This document shows positions 35,201 to 47,671 of a stretch of DNA of 64,000 nt, in pieces. The translations under genes were made by a program, and so were the position numbers. The notes under the pieces were generated by a model, which worked only from the letters and a program-made list of their open reading frames with translations, was not told the origin of the DNA and did no database searches. Positions within the stretch are counted from its first letter, which is position 1. Each line of letters begins with the position of its first letter. The stretch comes from Trichopria drosophilae (lineage: Eukaryota; Arthropoda; Insecta; Hymenoptera; Diapriidae): contig CM059585.1 in the NCBI GenBank assembly GCA_030407085.1, positions 113,635,501 to 113,699,500 on the forward strand. The letters run 5' to 3'.

Positions 35201-36078
35201 TCGTTATTTTTAATTGCATCTGAACAGTAGTTTCAATAATTAACTATAAACACTCAATTAATTCTAAAATTGTAAAATATCTTAACAAAATTGTAATAGT
35301 AATACGATAACACTTTGATAAATAATCCCTTTACGATTCTCTTTAAGATCAGTGTAATTGTACCATTCTATCATAAATCATTCGATGGAATGAAGACGGT
35401 TAGAGGAACAACAACGTGAGAAAGGAGTAATAATAAAGATAGAATACGGAGGCAATAAATCACGCAGATGAAAACTGGATCGTAGCAAAGCAATTAAATA
35501 ATCGCATCATTAGTTAGTGGATAACGTACTTTGCCTCTTAAAGTGATGGCTTCATATTATTTCATTTTTTTTAAACAAAAAATTAAATTTTTTCCATCTC
35601 GCCAGATTTTTTGTTTTCAAGTACTCAATTTCTTAAGTTTTTTTCATATCATAGTTTTTTGTTTATTATATTTGTTATATTTTCATTAATTTACATGTTT
35701 GGCTTTTATTATATCGGTAGCAGAATTTAAAATTAATTTAAATGTTGCTCTGCACAGTTTGTTAAATAAAAAAAAATTAGTAGGCTACCACTGTTAATTG
35801 GAGTTATTTGAATTTTCTGAATATCTGCAAAACAGGTGTAAACATAAAAAAATGTAGCAATTTTCACCTCATATTATTCTACTTTTTATTTACTTTTTCG
35901 AACGAATAGCCTTGTGAAATATTATCAAGTGACGTCTTCAACGACATCTTCAATTACGCTGTACTACCGAAAAACAACATTTAATGAAACTTATTTTTAT
36001 GTATTTATTTAGAGCCGTAAATAGGGAACTTGCATGAAAAATTACGTGGAGTTACTTCGAAGCCTTATGAACGGTCCA
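26236..36078. other. Long intronic stretch without supported genes
   Basis: A mosaic of AT-rich DNA and more complex patches (26.4-27.0, 27.5-27.7, 28.5-29.0, 29.5-29.65, 30.1-30.45, 32.55-32.8 kb). A CA/TA-rich low-complexity run lies at 26616-26680. Short CTAACCTAACC near 28163 resembles the insect telomere repeat. The longest frames (26459-26884, 141 codons; 32980-33438 minus, 152 codons) have no recognisable domains. No RNA gene seen. Confidence 0.4.
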
Positions 36079-36153
36079 CAGTGGCTCCATCTCTCTAGAC
36101 TGCACTGCTCTATTTACAAAAGTCCCTCTGTCCGCCGAGAGATAGAGCCACTG
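36079..36153. mobile_element. 75-bp hairpin MITE (CAGTGGCTC termini)
   Basis: CAGTGGCTCCATCTCTC at 36079 pairs with GAGAGATAGAGCCACTG ending at 36153, 16 of 17 positions. The loop carries CTGCTCTATTTACAAAAGTC. CAGTG termini are typical of Tc1/mariner-type MITEs. The stem is long enough that a small-RNA precursor should be kept in mind. Confidence 0.6.
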
Positions 36154-36267
36154 CTCTTCAACGATTCACGGGTGTAATTTTGATATTATACAAGTTGCCT
36201 ATTATATTTTGAGGATTCAGACCATCAAATACTAGCAAAATTAAATTAAAATAATTTCAGAAACGTC

Positions 36268-36818
36268 TACCCTGATAGAGATTTTGCTGGTTGAACTAGC
36301 CATTATCCTACTGTTTGGTAGAATCTCGGTAGAAATATACACGAATTCTAGATGAAAACCCGCTACAGACCACTAACATATATTTAAAGTGACACAAATC
36401 AAACAAACTGAAAATGTCATATTAAATTTGTATAGTAGATCGATTCGACAAAATGTGAAAGTGTAAATGTAAACAATTTATCTTTCGAACTGAAGCTTTG
36501 ATCGTTATAACAGCTTTGTAAACAATCGCTACATCATGTGCAGGCGAATCAGCTGAGAGCAAGCCGCCATATTGGGCGTTCGATCGAGAGGCATTCGAGA
36601 TTCTCGAATCGAGCCGAGGTCGATAAGTTGCAGGAGTTTGTCGCACTCATGTTAAACTATATTAGCTGACTAAATGTCTCGCGTCTCGGTAGATTTAAGC
36701 CAGAATTCATGTCATTATTAGTAGGATTTCTACCCATATTATAGAGCTAGTTTTTAGCTAGATCATCAAAATCTAGGATAATTCTGGGCAGATTCTCGTG
36801 ACCATCTTTACCAGGGTA
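36268..36818. mobile_element. 551-bp TA-flanked TIR element
   Basis: TA-CCCTGATAGAGATTTT at the left mirrors ATCTTTACCAGGG-TA at the right, giving a TA target duplication and CCCTG(G/A)TA(A/G)AGAT termini as in Tc1/mariner-type MITEs. Further CGGTAGA words occur just inside both ends (36328 and 36689). The centre (36420-36660) is unusually GC-containing and unlike the termini. The 74-codon minus frame there is unrecognised. Confidence 0.6.
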
Positions 36819-39088
36819 ATAGGTGCGTTTAACGTATTTATTTTATTAAATTATTTCACTTGAAAATTATGATCATTAGCAAGCAATTCAATAGATTCCA
36901 TCTGAACATCTTGATGTTTTGCGAATCATTATCGCTGCAGATTGGCAAAAAGCTGAAACCACATCGGCACAATTTCCATCCCGACCGTTCGGATCGGACA
37001 TCTTCGGTGCGGTCGATCATTCGCGCTTTTTCGCGCGGTGATGTACACCGCGAACCGATTATCGGATTCCTCGCGTGCATTCTTTTGTATTATCGAGCCA
37101 GATCCTTCCTAAGGTGGATCGAAAGAAAAGAGAAGTCGGCGGATGCAGGTGATGCTGGCGCGTCCGCTGCAGCGGGTAACGCGAGAATAAAAAGTGAAGA
37201 GGATCTTGCGGTTCTAGCCTCTAGCTCTTTTAGAAGAAAGAAGGACAGAGAAATAGATAAGGTAGAGAGAGAGAGATGGAGCTGAAATTCTTCGAGGTTC
37301 ATCCACGAGTCCATTCTAAGAGAGGCAGCAAGTCTGTTCTTATTTTGCGTTTTGTAGCCAACTCGAGTGAAAGATAGCAGAATATCCGTAGTCGGCCCAT
37401 GAGACACGTGGAACATCACCGCGATAGGAAATCCGAAGACAAAAATTGATCCGGGGAAAACGTTGTTCAATTATCGACGCAGTCGCCTTTTTTCCCTAGC
37501 TGAGTTCCCACCTAATAAAGGGTTAATGATGTCATTGTTTAATGGTACGATACTCAGAAAAGCGTGCTTTTTGTCTGAAGAGTGTACGCAGTTTTTTAAG
37601 CGATAGCTCGAAACTCGCCCTGTGCGAAATTAATTGATTTAATTGAGCACTTTTTTATTGTTTGCTTTTCAAAGACTCTTTAGATTCCTAGGAGTTCATA
37701 GTGATTATTTCTTTTTATCAATTTAGTATAATTATTACAACCTGGATATTCTACTTTACCAGCTAATGATAAATTACTCGTAAATAAACATGTAAACCTA
37801 ACCTAAAACGAACTATTACAGTAGTTAATGCAATCGTTATCATTATAAAGATTTTAACATTAACATCAAACGTATCATTTTCAGATATATTAATTAACAC
37901 AAATTATATTCGATAAGAAGTGCTTAAAATATATGTCAAATGCTTAAAAACAACTATTAATTTTTTCATATACGACCCAACCGCGCTATCAAAATGTTCA
38001 CGACTTCCGTAAATGAAATACCTTTCGAAATTAGTCTCGGAACCGGTTTAACCTCAAGTTCCGTAAAGATTACAGGGCGTTCATTTTTTATCTGAGTTAA
38101 TGAGGTGGAGAAATCCAATAAGCGAACAAATTAGAACACAAATGTAATCCACGTGTAGGTGTCAAAATGACTCGTGTCTATAATACCTGAAAATGGTCGT
38201 ATTGATAACCTGGCGTTTATTGTTTACGACTGAAAAATCTTTTCGAATTAAATTTAAATGATTTATGGTAAATTGGTGAAATTCATCCGTCAAAAATAAG
38301 TACAGAAAACAGTAAAAACTTGGTGTGTACAACATAAAATATCGCATAAATTAAAAGGACCATTATTTGTCGAATGCTGCACGATCAAGGCGCGATAATA
38401 ATCGATTCCTTAGATAAAACCACAAAGTACTCACATAATCGATTGCCGTCGTACGACCGTATAATGACAGGCAGATTTGTCGAATTTATAACACTTTTGT
38501 TGCGACATTTTTATGAGGATGTAAAAAGTACTCGATTCTTATGTTTTTGTTGAAGACACAAACGGCTAAATCAATACTTGTTTTAAAAGAAATTAAGTTG
38601 AATATTTGTGATTCTAAGAGTTTAATGATGATTTTAACGCCTAATCGTCAAACCATGCAAAATATTTATGAATCGCTATTTTTACAACGAATTAATAGTT
38701 GCTAGTTGAAATTCAATTACAATCAGGGAAATACGATAAACGCGGAACATAATGGATTCATGGCTGGTGTTGTGTAAACAGTAATGCTGTCAAATAATAT
38801 TCATGACTAAACGGACATACAACTGATCCACTTTCTAACCAATTCTAGAAGAAATAAAAAAAGGACATAAAAACTTTTGACTCGATCTGTGTCAAGTTAC
38901 ACAATTTTCCGCCTTTGCCTTGTTCCAACTCTCCGGATGTACAAAGTCAATGTCACCTGCCTTTAAATGACCAAATTTCGCCTTAAACTGAAAACAATCA
39001 GATGGCGCGTGCTAGTAAGGAACACCTGCCGAATAACCGGTGAAAATGGAGCTGTCAAGGAGGCGGTTCTTTATTTCGACAAGTCTAT
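36819..39088. other. Intronic DNA, complex patch at 36.94-37.5 kb
   Basis: 36.94-37.5 kb is GC-richer and holds overlapping frames on both strands (36860-37285 forward, 141 codons, with an Ala/Gly/Asp-rich tail; 37090-37470 reverse, 126 codons). Neither has a known motif or good flanking splice sites. A GA dinucleotide run lies at 37265-37276. 37.5-39.0 kb is AT-rich, with Hox-like TTTATGA/TTTACGAC words. Confidence 0.35.
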
Positions 39089-39114
39089 GTGGGCGGAAAC
39101 ACGAGGCGCAGCTC

Positions 39115-39390
39115 AGTACTGTGCGTTGTTGCAGCGATAGTAAGTGGATATTGGGGACAGCGTAGAAGTAGATGGCAAACGATAGCATTCGATTCGATCA
39201 GTTGTGGACGAGGATGCCGATGGCGCATCGATCGCCGTCGGGTTTTTCCTTCTACTATGCACAGTGCGATCTTTTCCAGCGGCCGTGCCTAACGGGACCC
39301 AGGAAGTCGAGACGCACGCTCGAAAAGCCCGGGCAAACTCGTTGCGCAACGGGCGTGAGACGTGATTAATTGTTTTATGAACACCTAGAG
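39115..39390 (+). other. Candidate alternative first exon with strong donor
   Basis: GC-richer block. It begins with an initiator-like GCTCAGTACT (A at 39115) and ends in CCTAGAG|GTGAGT (GT at 39391), a consensus donor. A 65-codon ATG frame (39172-39369) stops before the donor, so any use would be as a leader with an upstream open frame. A second donor-like ATA|GTAAGT occurs at about 39140. It could be an alternative promoter inside the giant intron, or an unrelated GC-rich block. I see no protein motif. Confidence 0.25.
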
Positions 39391-42300
39391 GTGAGTCATG
39401 CGGCACGAAAGGTTTCGACTGCACCGTTATACATACCCGGGTTATCCTTCGCAACATCCTTGATCATCTCTTCGCACAACGTCTGAGATAATTACGGTAC
39501 CCGTCGCGCTTAGGCGACGCTTAATAATCGAGCACGAGAGCCTAAGCAGCCCTAACGATTTCAGAAAATGGCGTAGGTGTGAATTGGATTCGCCAGATTT
39601 ATCGATTAGACTATTCGGGAACACCATATTCGACATTGAGTGAACTGGGTCTTGAACTATTGGTCTGTAAGAGATGAGAAGTTAATGTCTGACCTATTTC
39701 CCACCTCATTGCTAAAGGTTCAAGTATGCATGAATCTTCATTCCATGATTCTTCAATAAGGATGAAATCAAATGAAAAATGCTCATTGGGTATTGGTGAT
39801 AACAAATGCTGATCTGCAATCAGAAGGAGAAATGTTTATGTTTTGGAAAACATTGGTGCACTTCATTGACCTGCAGACTAAGCACAATTAAAGCAAGCAG
39901 TAGTATGCCTATAATAGTTGCGAGTTATTAATAAACATTTGCACATAAACATTTGGGGCAAATTATCCAAACGTTTGTGAATCTTATTACTTAGACCATT
40001 GACACATCATCGGTACATTAAAATGTGTACTACGGGAATGGATCCAATAAACGCTAGGCATTATATTTGATGGAACAATTAGCAGAGTTTCGAGCAAGTC
40101 GATATTAATACAATAAAGTCTAAAGTAGGCCTTCATAACGTATACTGTTGGTACGGAAAATAAATACAATCCGCCCCCTCCTACGTAATTGATTCGAATC
40201 ATGAATTTCAATGAATACCCGGCGAAGCCGAACAACGTATCATTTACTCCAATTTATGTTCATCCCAGACCCACGCGGCACTCATAATCAAGTCAGTTCT
40301 CGCGGTGAAGCTTTTCACTCGCTATCCAGGATGAAATTTGTCTAATCTTCGCGTGTAATAACGGAGAAACGCGAGTTTCCCCGATCCCCGTAACTTAATT
40401 GTTGGGACGTATTATTACGTCAAGAGCTCGCGTAAAATTTAATAGACTGTGTAGTAACGTTTACCGGGCTTGCAAGAAACTGTGGCGTATTGGCGTCGGT
40501 CCATCGGAAAGAAGCGAAGGGACTGCCGGGTAGATTTACAAGCGAATGACTTATAAAATCCAGAAGTCTAGTAGCGAGCAGCAAGAAGGCCGCGACCCTT
40601 AAGACGATGATTTTGCTGGTTTATCCCGACTCAATGGCGCAAGTAAGAGCGAGTAGGCAGCGTTTGAGCGCAGGCGCACCTGTAACCCGGAAGAATCGAC
40701 GATAGACCGTGGAATTGTTCGCGGTTCACGCCCATTAGGGTTTTCTCGGATAATTAGCCTTCCTTTTTCGAGTCGGCGCGGCGGCGCAGGAAACGGAATA
40801 ATCGGCCACCGATCATTTTTACGACAGAACAGTACACTTCGCTTAATTATACCGCTTCTGCGCGTAGGTACGTCTCTGCGTCTAATTATCCGGTTTCGAG
40901 TCCTTTTTTTTGTTTTCAGGAACATCAGTCGAGAGCACGTGTAAGATAGTTCGTTGCTTCCATTCGACGTGGACGAAAGTGCGTAAAGAAGCTTTTAGAA
41001 GGTCGTTTAACTTCGACGGTGTAATGCGCGAGTTACGTTTCGACGGTACTGGAGTTCTGATAGAAAGAAACTTGACAACTTATTTCGTTATTTGATGTTG
41101 ATGGCAGTTGAGGGGGAAAAAGGAGATCCACTGTACTAAATTATGAAAATACAAAAATGTCAAAATTGTAAGTCTTCATTCCTTTCTTTGATGCCGCTAG
41201 AACAATACGAATCGTGCACGACGTATGCTTATGATAATATACGTCGGGATTGAAAAGAAAAGTTGAGAACTCCATAAAACCCATTCATTCGAAACCTTCA
41301 ACAAGAAAGTCGTAACAAAAATCCGTTCGGTTTGCATATTTCTACGATAAGAATCAAATTCCAAGGGGTGTACAATATTTCCATCAGGATGCACGTGTAA
41401 AGGTGCAACGTAATTTACCGCCTGTATTTTAATTATTAAAGCCCAACCTTATTTACGACTTTAAGTCCACTCGAACCGCATTTCGAGTCCAGTAATTTAT
41501 ACTATCCCTACGACAAATTATGAATCTGCTTCGAATACACGGTTTTGATGATAAGAATCAAATTTCCTTAAAACTGCCCTCTACGATCTCGAACGCTAAA
41601 AAAATGTAGGAAGAAGGAGACGAGAACAGGAAGTGGAAGAAGAGTCGTAAGCACATAAGAGCGCAGAGCAAATATTAAACCTCTCGGCGCGAAATAAGCT
41701 GACAGCGTACATACAGACGTACACGCGAGCTCCGGTATGTATTTGAAAATCGGCAAAAAATACGACGGAGGCATATACACGAGGTCTGGAGTGCGCTCGG
41801 AGCATTTCTTGACGATCGCTCGCCACTACAAAAAAGGTTGTTCGTATATATTTGCAAACGAATGGCTTGTAAAATCCGGTAACGCCGAGTCCGAAAAGCA
41901 TAAATAAATTGCGCAATTTCAATGTTTTCCAGTTTGTTGGTTTCTTTAGACGTAATTCATATTTTGTAACGATTACGACATTTTTATGTACTTTAAATTT
42001 TATCGCTATTTGTTTTATTTATTTTAGTCAACGATTTATTATAGAAGAAAATTCTAAACTAGTCTGTATTTGTATTCAGCATTTTTAAATTTGTTTATCT
42101 TTTCTTAATTTAATAAACACTGAAAGTTATAAATGTTTATAAACATTTTTTTTAAATTCTGTAATAGTCAATGTATTCTCTTTGCCCTTCTCATCGTCTA
42201 CTTGCTCCACTTTCTCAAGAATGAGTTTGATCTCTTTAGACTTCTTGACCCTAAAATTAATTCACTTCATCTAAAAAATTGATCTACGGAGATTACATAT

Positions 42301-43182
42301 AATATACATATCATACACTAGTATGTCAGGTTTAGACTCAGTGAACAATATTAAAACCGACAGCGATGTATTTATTTATCTCGATTCATGATTGAGTGAC
42401 TCATATAGCACTAAATATTATACCACTACCGCCACCTTTCCTAGCTTTATTCTATCCATCGTCAATCATCTTCCACATTGAATTGATTGACAGCGCTGCA
42501 TTATTAGAAGTTCACGATAGAAGAAAAGAGAATGGACACATTTCTCGGGTGCGTTCGATGGTCTAACTGTATCGCACGGTTTTAATTCGAAACAACAGGA
42601 CGTCGGTCGGTTGGTCAGTCGGGGTAATAGTAGGTGTTGTCGGAGAAATTTCTGAAATTCCTGCGTACGAGTTATTAATTTAGCTCTTTTGCAAAATCTA
42701 ACTGTAAACACGGCCTAAGCCCGCGGGTCGTTGTGGAGGCATTCGCTGATGGCGGTAATCATGTATGTATTTAGTATTAACAAGTAAACCGCATCGCATG
42801 ACCGCAAGATGCCGAGAACCACGCGTGCGCGGTTTCACTTCGTCCCGTTGATACTGAAAGTAGCTTTTCTTCCCGGTTTGATGTATTCGTTACAGAAAAA
42901 CTGCAGTTCTTTCGAACCGTCATTGTGTCTGCGTCCAAACGCAAAACCGCACGAGACACTCGTGTGTCATTTCTTTTCACGCACCGGAACTTTACACTCG
43001 TTTCATGATAAAATACGCGCATTCCAATGATGCGCCTTTATTGTCGAGACACACTTATGACTCCGAATATCTAAGGGAAGAAGAAAATCGTCTTACTTTC
43101 AAGTAGCTCATTAGGTTATCGTTGCTTTGTCCTGGATATGTAATTTTTCATACTATGAAATTATTTTGTGATCGAATACATA
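39391..43182. other. Intronic DNA without supported genes
   Basis: Complex, GC-richer blocks at 39.4-39.6, 40.25-41.1, 41.6-41.9 and 42.5-43.0 kb alternate with AT-rich DNA. TTTTTTTGTTTTCAG|GAACATC at 40919 is a good acceptor by sequence, but no convincing donor or coding frame follows (61 codons to a stop at 41095). Candidate enhancer territory only. Confidence 0.35.
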
Positions 43183-43433
43183 CACAATTTCAGCCCAATT
43201 TCTTAATTTCATTCAATATTCAGGCTTACTTATAGACAACAAAACTGATTTTCAGCCGATATTTTGGTTTGAAATAAGATTCGTCTAACTTAGATGCCGT
43301 AAGATCGATAAATCTTATTTTAAGCCAAAATATCGTCTAAAGGTCAGTTTTGTTCACTAAAAGTAAGACTTTAAACCATAACACTGACAGAATTTTAGAA
43401 AATTAACGCAATTTCAGGCTTAAATTAAGCCTC
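43183..43433. mobile_element. MITE, second copy of the 4608-4851 family
   Basis: Read in reverse, it begins AGGCTTAATTTAAGCCTGAA and continues GCGTTAATTTTCT, matching the left end of 4608-4851. Its other end carries CAATTTCAGCCCAATTTCTTAATTTC. Long internal inverted blocks (TTTTGGTTTGAAATAAGATT / AATCTTATTTTAAGCCAAAA) flank the centre. It ends about 90 bases upstream of ratchet site 2. Confidence 0.65.
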
Positions 43434-43499
43434 ACCTGATGATAAATTTAAGATGTAACAATTTTAGGAGTTTTTGAACATGGATTAAGTGATTAATAA

Positions 43500-43527
43500 T
43501 AATTTTTTCTGTTTGTTTCAGGTGAGT
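43500..43527 (+). promoter_or_regulatory. Recursive splice (ratchet) site 2
   Basis: TTTTTTCTGTTTGTTTCAG|GTGAGT, junction between 43521 and 43522. A long pyrimidine tract and CAG are followed immediately by a consensus donor. TTAAGTGATTAATAAT about 20-35 bases upstream offers branch-point-like ATTAAT. A second donor, CAATG|GTAAAA, follows 39 bases downstream (43561). Confidence 0.72.
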
Positions 43528-46500
43528 TCGGAGCACATAATCTCTTGCATCTCTCCAATGGTAAAAGCTTCGAAATTTATTTAGAATATTGTGCGTTTAT
43601 TCGTTATTCGCTTCAGTGATTACCGGAAAATCGAAACGTAAGCAAGGATTATTTTTGAAAAAACGGACATTACAAATAAACAACATAAATATTTATAGCT
43701 AACGTTCAAAATTCCCATTGGCATTACGGTTGATATTAGTATTACCATCAGTAACATCATCACTACCATTATTAGCCTTACTATTAAAATGATTATCGTC
43801 GTCGCTGTTAATATCGTTCGTTTTCTCGTCGTTCTCCATTGTAATTTTGTCAATTTCGCAAAGCTGGAAGCGAACAATTTCCACCGCACGAAAGAACGGC
43901 TGACAAACTTAAGAAACAGTTATACATATTTAGCTGAGAATCCCATGCTGTTATTTGCTCGAAACGTCTTCAAGTCAACAAAAAAGTTTGTGGGGCGAAA
44001 AACGTTATACCGTTACGGTTTAGAAAAAAAGAAATGTTATGTATAAAAGAGAAAGGTCGATAAATTTGGAATCGAACGGCGGCATTTTGCTGTGCAGTAG
44101 GCCAAGTAGTAGTACAGTTACAGGTATTCGCGGTTTGTAATGCAGCGTGTAAGGAATCAATATTCGCGCCTTTTTTTATGTGATAATCGATGCATTGTAA
44201 TGGCTTTTAATTCGACGGGAAACAAGCCGGACTGCTCACCGATATGAAATTTTACGACATAGAATTATTTCCGTCATACAACAAAACCCGGTGTTAACAG
44301 GTTGAAAAAAGTAAGACTAAGTATTCAAGGCATATAAAAGTGATATAAATCGACGGTCAACAAATATCTTCAAAAATTTATTTGTTTATAGTCGATCTAG
44401 ATTGCGTCCCACCATCCTTTGTGAGCATAGGACGAAGACTATTTACTTTGTTTCATTCGATTGTGGAAACCTAATCAGCAAATTGTAGTGCGGGGCAATG
44501 GGTCATGCCTGTGGTAAAGGATATTTGATTTCAAATGGTGCGAACCGTAACCATTTCCGGGCGAATAGCGCTTCGTGTCGTTTCTTTGTCCTCTGCAAAC
44601 ACGAGCATTGGCAGGACTTATATGCGACTTTAGGATTCCTTTGAAATACCACATTAACAAAGGAAATTTTTAAGTCAGGTTATATTAATTGTGTGGGTGG
44701 ATATCTGAAATTTCAAAAACCTCAAAAAAAGCAAGGGAACAAGAACAAGGCTCTACTTCGGAAACCGGTACCCAAAGACTAGATTGTCTGGAATGAGAAT
44801 GATTGATGATAGATTGGTCGATCATCTAACAGTTTAAAAATGGCGGATTTTTATGGCGAAATGCAAAGTTATATTCTTCTTGATCGTAAGAGTTCATAAA
44901 AATCACTGACTACGTACTTCGCAAATATGCAACAAAGTGACTTTATGACTGTCTTTAAGTGGTCCATAATCCGAAATTACTACTCGTGTCACAATAAATG
45001 TTTAAGCCGATTTGATCGCGAAGCCGATTATCCCATTCAGATAAGAGCTACAAAGTATAACTTGGCCAATGTAAACCGACGAAGACTACTTCGGGAACTA
45101 CCAGACGCGCTCTTAAGTCGATTCGTGTACGAGTCTTAATACCGGTTCGAATCGGGTTCGATCTCGGGACACCGATCACCTGCCAATAAAGCCGAGTATC
45201 ACTTTACCAACTTTGCGATTTACGTTGATCACCCGCCGCGGACTTGGGTAACTCTTCTCGAGTCTTGTTCAGGCTCAGAGTTTTCATAATGGCCCGAATC
45301 GACTTTGACCTCGAAACTTATCACATGCCAATAAGAGCTCGTCGATCTACGTAGTCACGATCGCGCATACTTATCCAGGAACTGTTAGCAAGCAGTAATA
45401 GAATGCAAAGCAGGAGCGTTTAACCCCATGGGATCGGATTGCGCAATGGAATTGGGTCCTGCATAAAAATTGTTAGCACTAAATATAGTTCGCGAAGATC
45501 CAATCAAGTCGAGTGTTTGCGTATCCAGCAGCCTCCTACTTGTTCCGGTTCGAACGTTCCGGCGGGCGTTTGTAAATCTCGGATCGAAGATGGAACTTCG
45601 TGTTGGAATCTTGGTGGGCCGGTTTAATTATAGAACCGTCTCGCACTCCTTGGCACCCTGCACGGTTGTGTCTGTAGGTATGCCCCCTTCTTATACGAGC
45701 ATATTCATTCTCGTGCCCCCGAGGACAGGATAGCCCGTCGAAGGCGGAATATGGACGCGATTAAGCGAGACGATCGCACGCCGGATAGGCATAGGGCATT
45801 ATGGGCATGATAAACGCCCTCGCCGAGGCTCACTCATGACGATAGCGTCGGTATAAAGCTGCCCGGAAGATTTTAATGGCGAGACAGCTTCTCGCCGCGT
45901 AGGTGATCGTTAACGACGTCGCCCGTACGGTGGATCCCCGTAATCTTGAAATAACGTCTACCTCAACCGTATGCACAGACGACTTATTAAGTCGAGTCTT
46001 TTTTCCAGGTACGACTGCGGAAACGTTGATAATAGTATTGCCACGTGAGTGATCGAACATGCATGTTCGATAGTCTTTCTGAACATTATAAGGGCGTTCA
46101 AATAATATTCCAACTGAGAAGAATAAGCGATAATGCCATCTTTGTAAAATTACAGCTTTGAAAGTATGGCATTTAGTAAAAATGATAAAACGATCCGTTT
46201 CCTTTATGACAGTGTTACATAGCAACACCAAAAAATGATGTTAATAAATTTTCTTGAAAATAGTTATACTTAACAAAAATATGGTTACAAGGAACATAAT
46301 GATTTGAATTGTTTGAAAGATGTCGACAACCTATTAACGTGTTCGACGAAGATTAGATGCAGATCAAATAACCAAAATTCTACCAAGAAATAAACTCTGT
46401 AATATCCTACTAGTTAAGACTGCATATAAGAGATTATTAGATTACTAATTACGAATGAGTATCTCCTGGTTATGAATGGCACAATATCTAGTAGGCATAC

Positions 46501-47671
46501 GTGGTACACGAATAAAGTAAATCTCTTGCATCAATACACAGATCAATATCAGTAGATGTTTTACTTCTATTATTCGATATGAGGTTACTTTACGGTATTG
46601 GAAAATGATTTCGAAGGAAAGATCGTTAGATATCAAATATCACTCGATCTCGGATCAAACAAATGCTGCTGAATGGCTCAAATATTTAGAGAATTTGTCG
46701 ATAATCGATAGACTTACGTTTCTACTAGCAGTGATATTTAGATATAATGAGTGCATATTTCTAACATATATATTTGTAATTGGTGTTACGTTCCAATCTT
46801 ACCATTTATAAGATAAATCATTTATGATATAATAAATATCGAAGTGTGGTCAATGCATTTTGAACTGAAACAGAAAAATAATCGTTAGTAAAGAATACTT
46901 TCAGTTGTATAGTATTCCAGTCTTAGCAATACTATTCTAAAGTCATAAATGGCATTAAGTCAGAATATAAAATAATTAATTATAATGAATTCCTGGAAGC
47001 ATAAAATCGTGTTTTCAAGTAGCCGCAATAATAATTTTCACGTCTCGACGATCCCCCTGTTCTCGGCAGCCTGTGGAAATACGTATAACTGCCTGAAACA
47101 AAGAAGTGTACTACTTATACTAAACAAGGTGTTGCGGGTAAATATCTCGGATATAATGAAATTCAGTGGATAAAACTCCGCGATACTGAAGTAAACGCGC
47201 ACTTCGACAGCACAGACAGATAAGACCGTCATTAAAGGCGGCAAGGAGCGAGGCTTCTTCGCTCGTTGCGCCTGTTGGATGATTACAGAGCATACACCCG
47301 TGCAAAGAACGCTTAGCTTTGATCGTGGATCCCTTTGTCCTGACTGCCGGAGTACTGTGCCGAGCCCAACGAAAGGAATGACCTCATGACTCCTTTTTCT
47401 TTATTTATTTTTCCTCCATACACTATTCCCTACTGCATTTTCGCACGACCTCGTGGTATTTTCTAATTTTCTCCTATTTCGTTTTTCGTGGAAAAATTTT
47501 CCACCGATCGATAGGATCTAAGGGAAAATTGGTGAGCCTGTACAAAAAGCAATTCTTTTATTTTCAACAGAAAACTGAGAAAAAAGTAAAACAATAAAAC
47601 TCATTACCTTAAAAGTATTTCCTTAAGAGGATCATATGTCTGAATATTCATAAATTGTCCTAAATAAGTCA
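43528..47671. other. Intronic DNA without supported genes
   Basis: Mixed composition, with GC-richer blocks around 44.5-44.7 and 45.1-46.1 kb (TCGAATCGGGTTCGATCTCGG-type words). An AT-rich trinucleotide-like stretch at 43730-43800 makes a short Asn/Asp-rich minus frame. CTTTTTTCCAG|GTACGA at 46009 is a weak composite-site look-alike. Frames of 133 codons or less have no motif. Confidence 0.35.

Noticed and set aside
36860..37285. Forward open frame of 141 codons with Ala/Gly/Asp and basic tail
   Set aside because: Equally long frame on the opposite strand, no motif, only weak donor (GTAGAG), and the tail is GA-rich low complexity.
40902..41095. TTTTGTTTTCAG|GAACATC acceptor followed by a 61-codon frame
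   Set aside because: The acceptor looks good, but no consensus donor follows and the peptide is unrecognised; not enough to call an exon.
45995..46015. CTTTTTTCCAG|GTACGA as a fourth ratchet site
   Set aside because: Short pyrimidine tract, donor deviates at the last position (GTACGA), and it lies only 2.5 kb after site 2, breaking the spacing.
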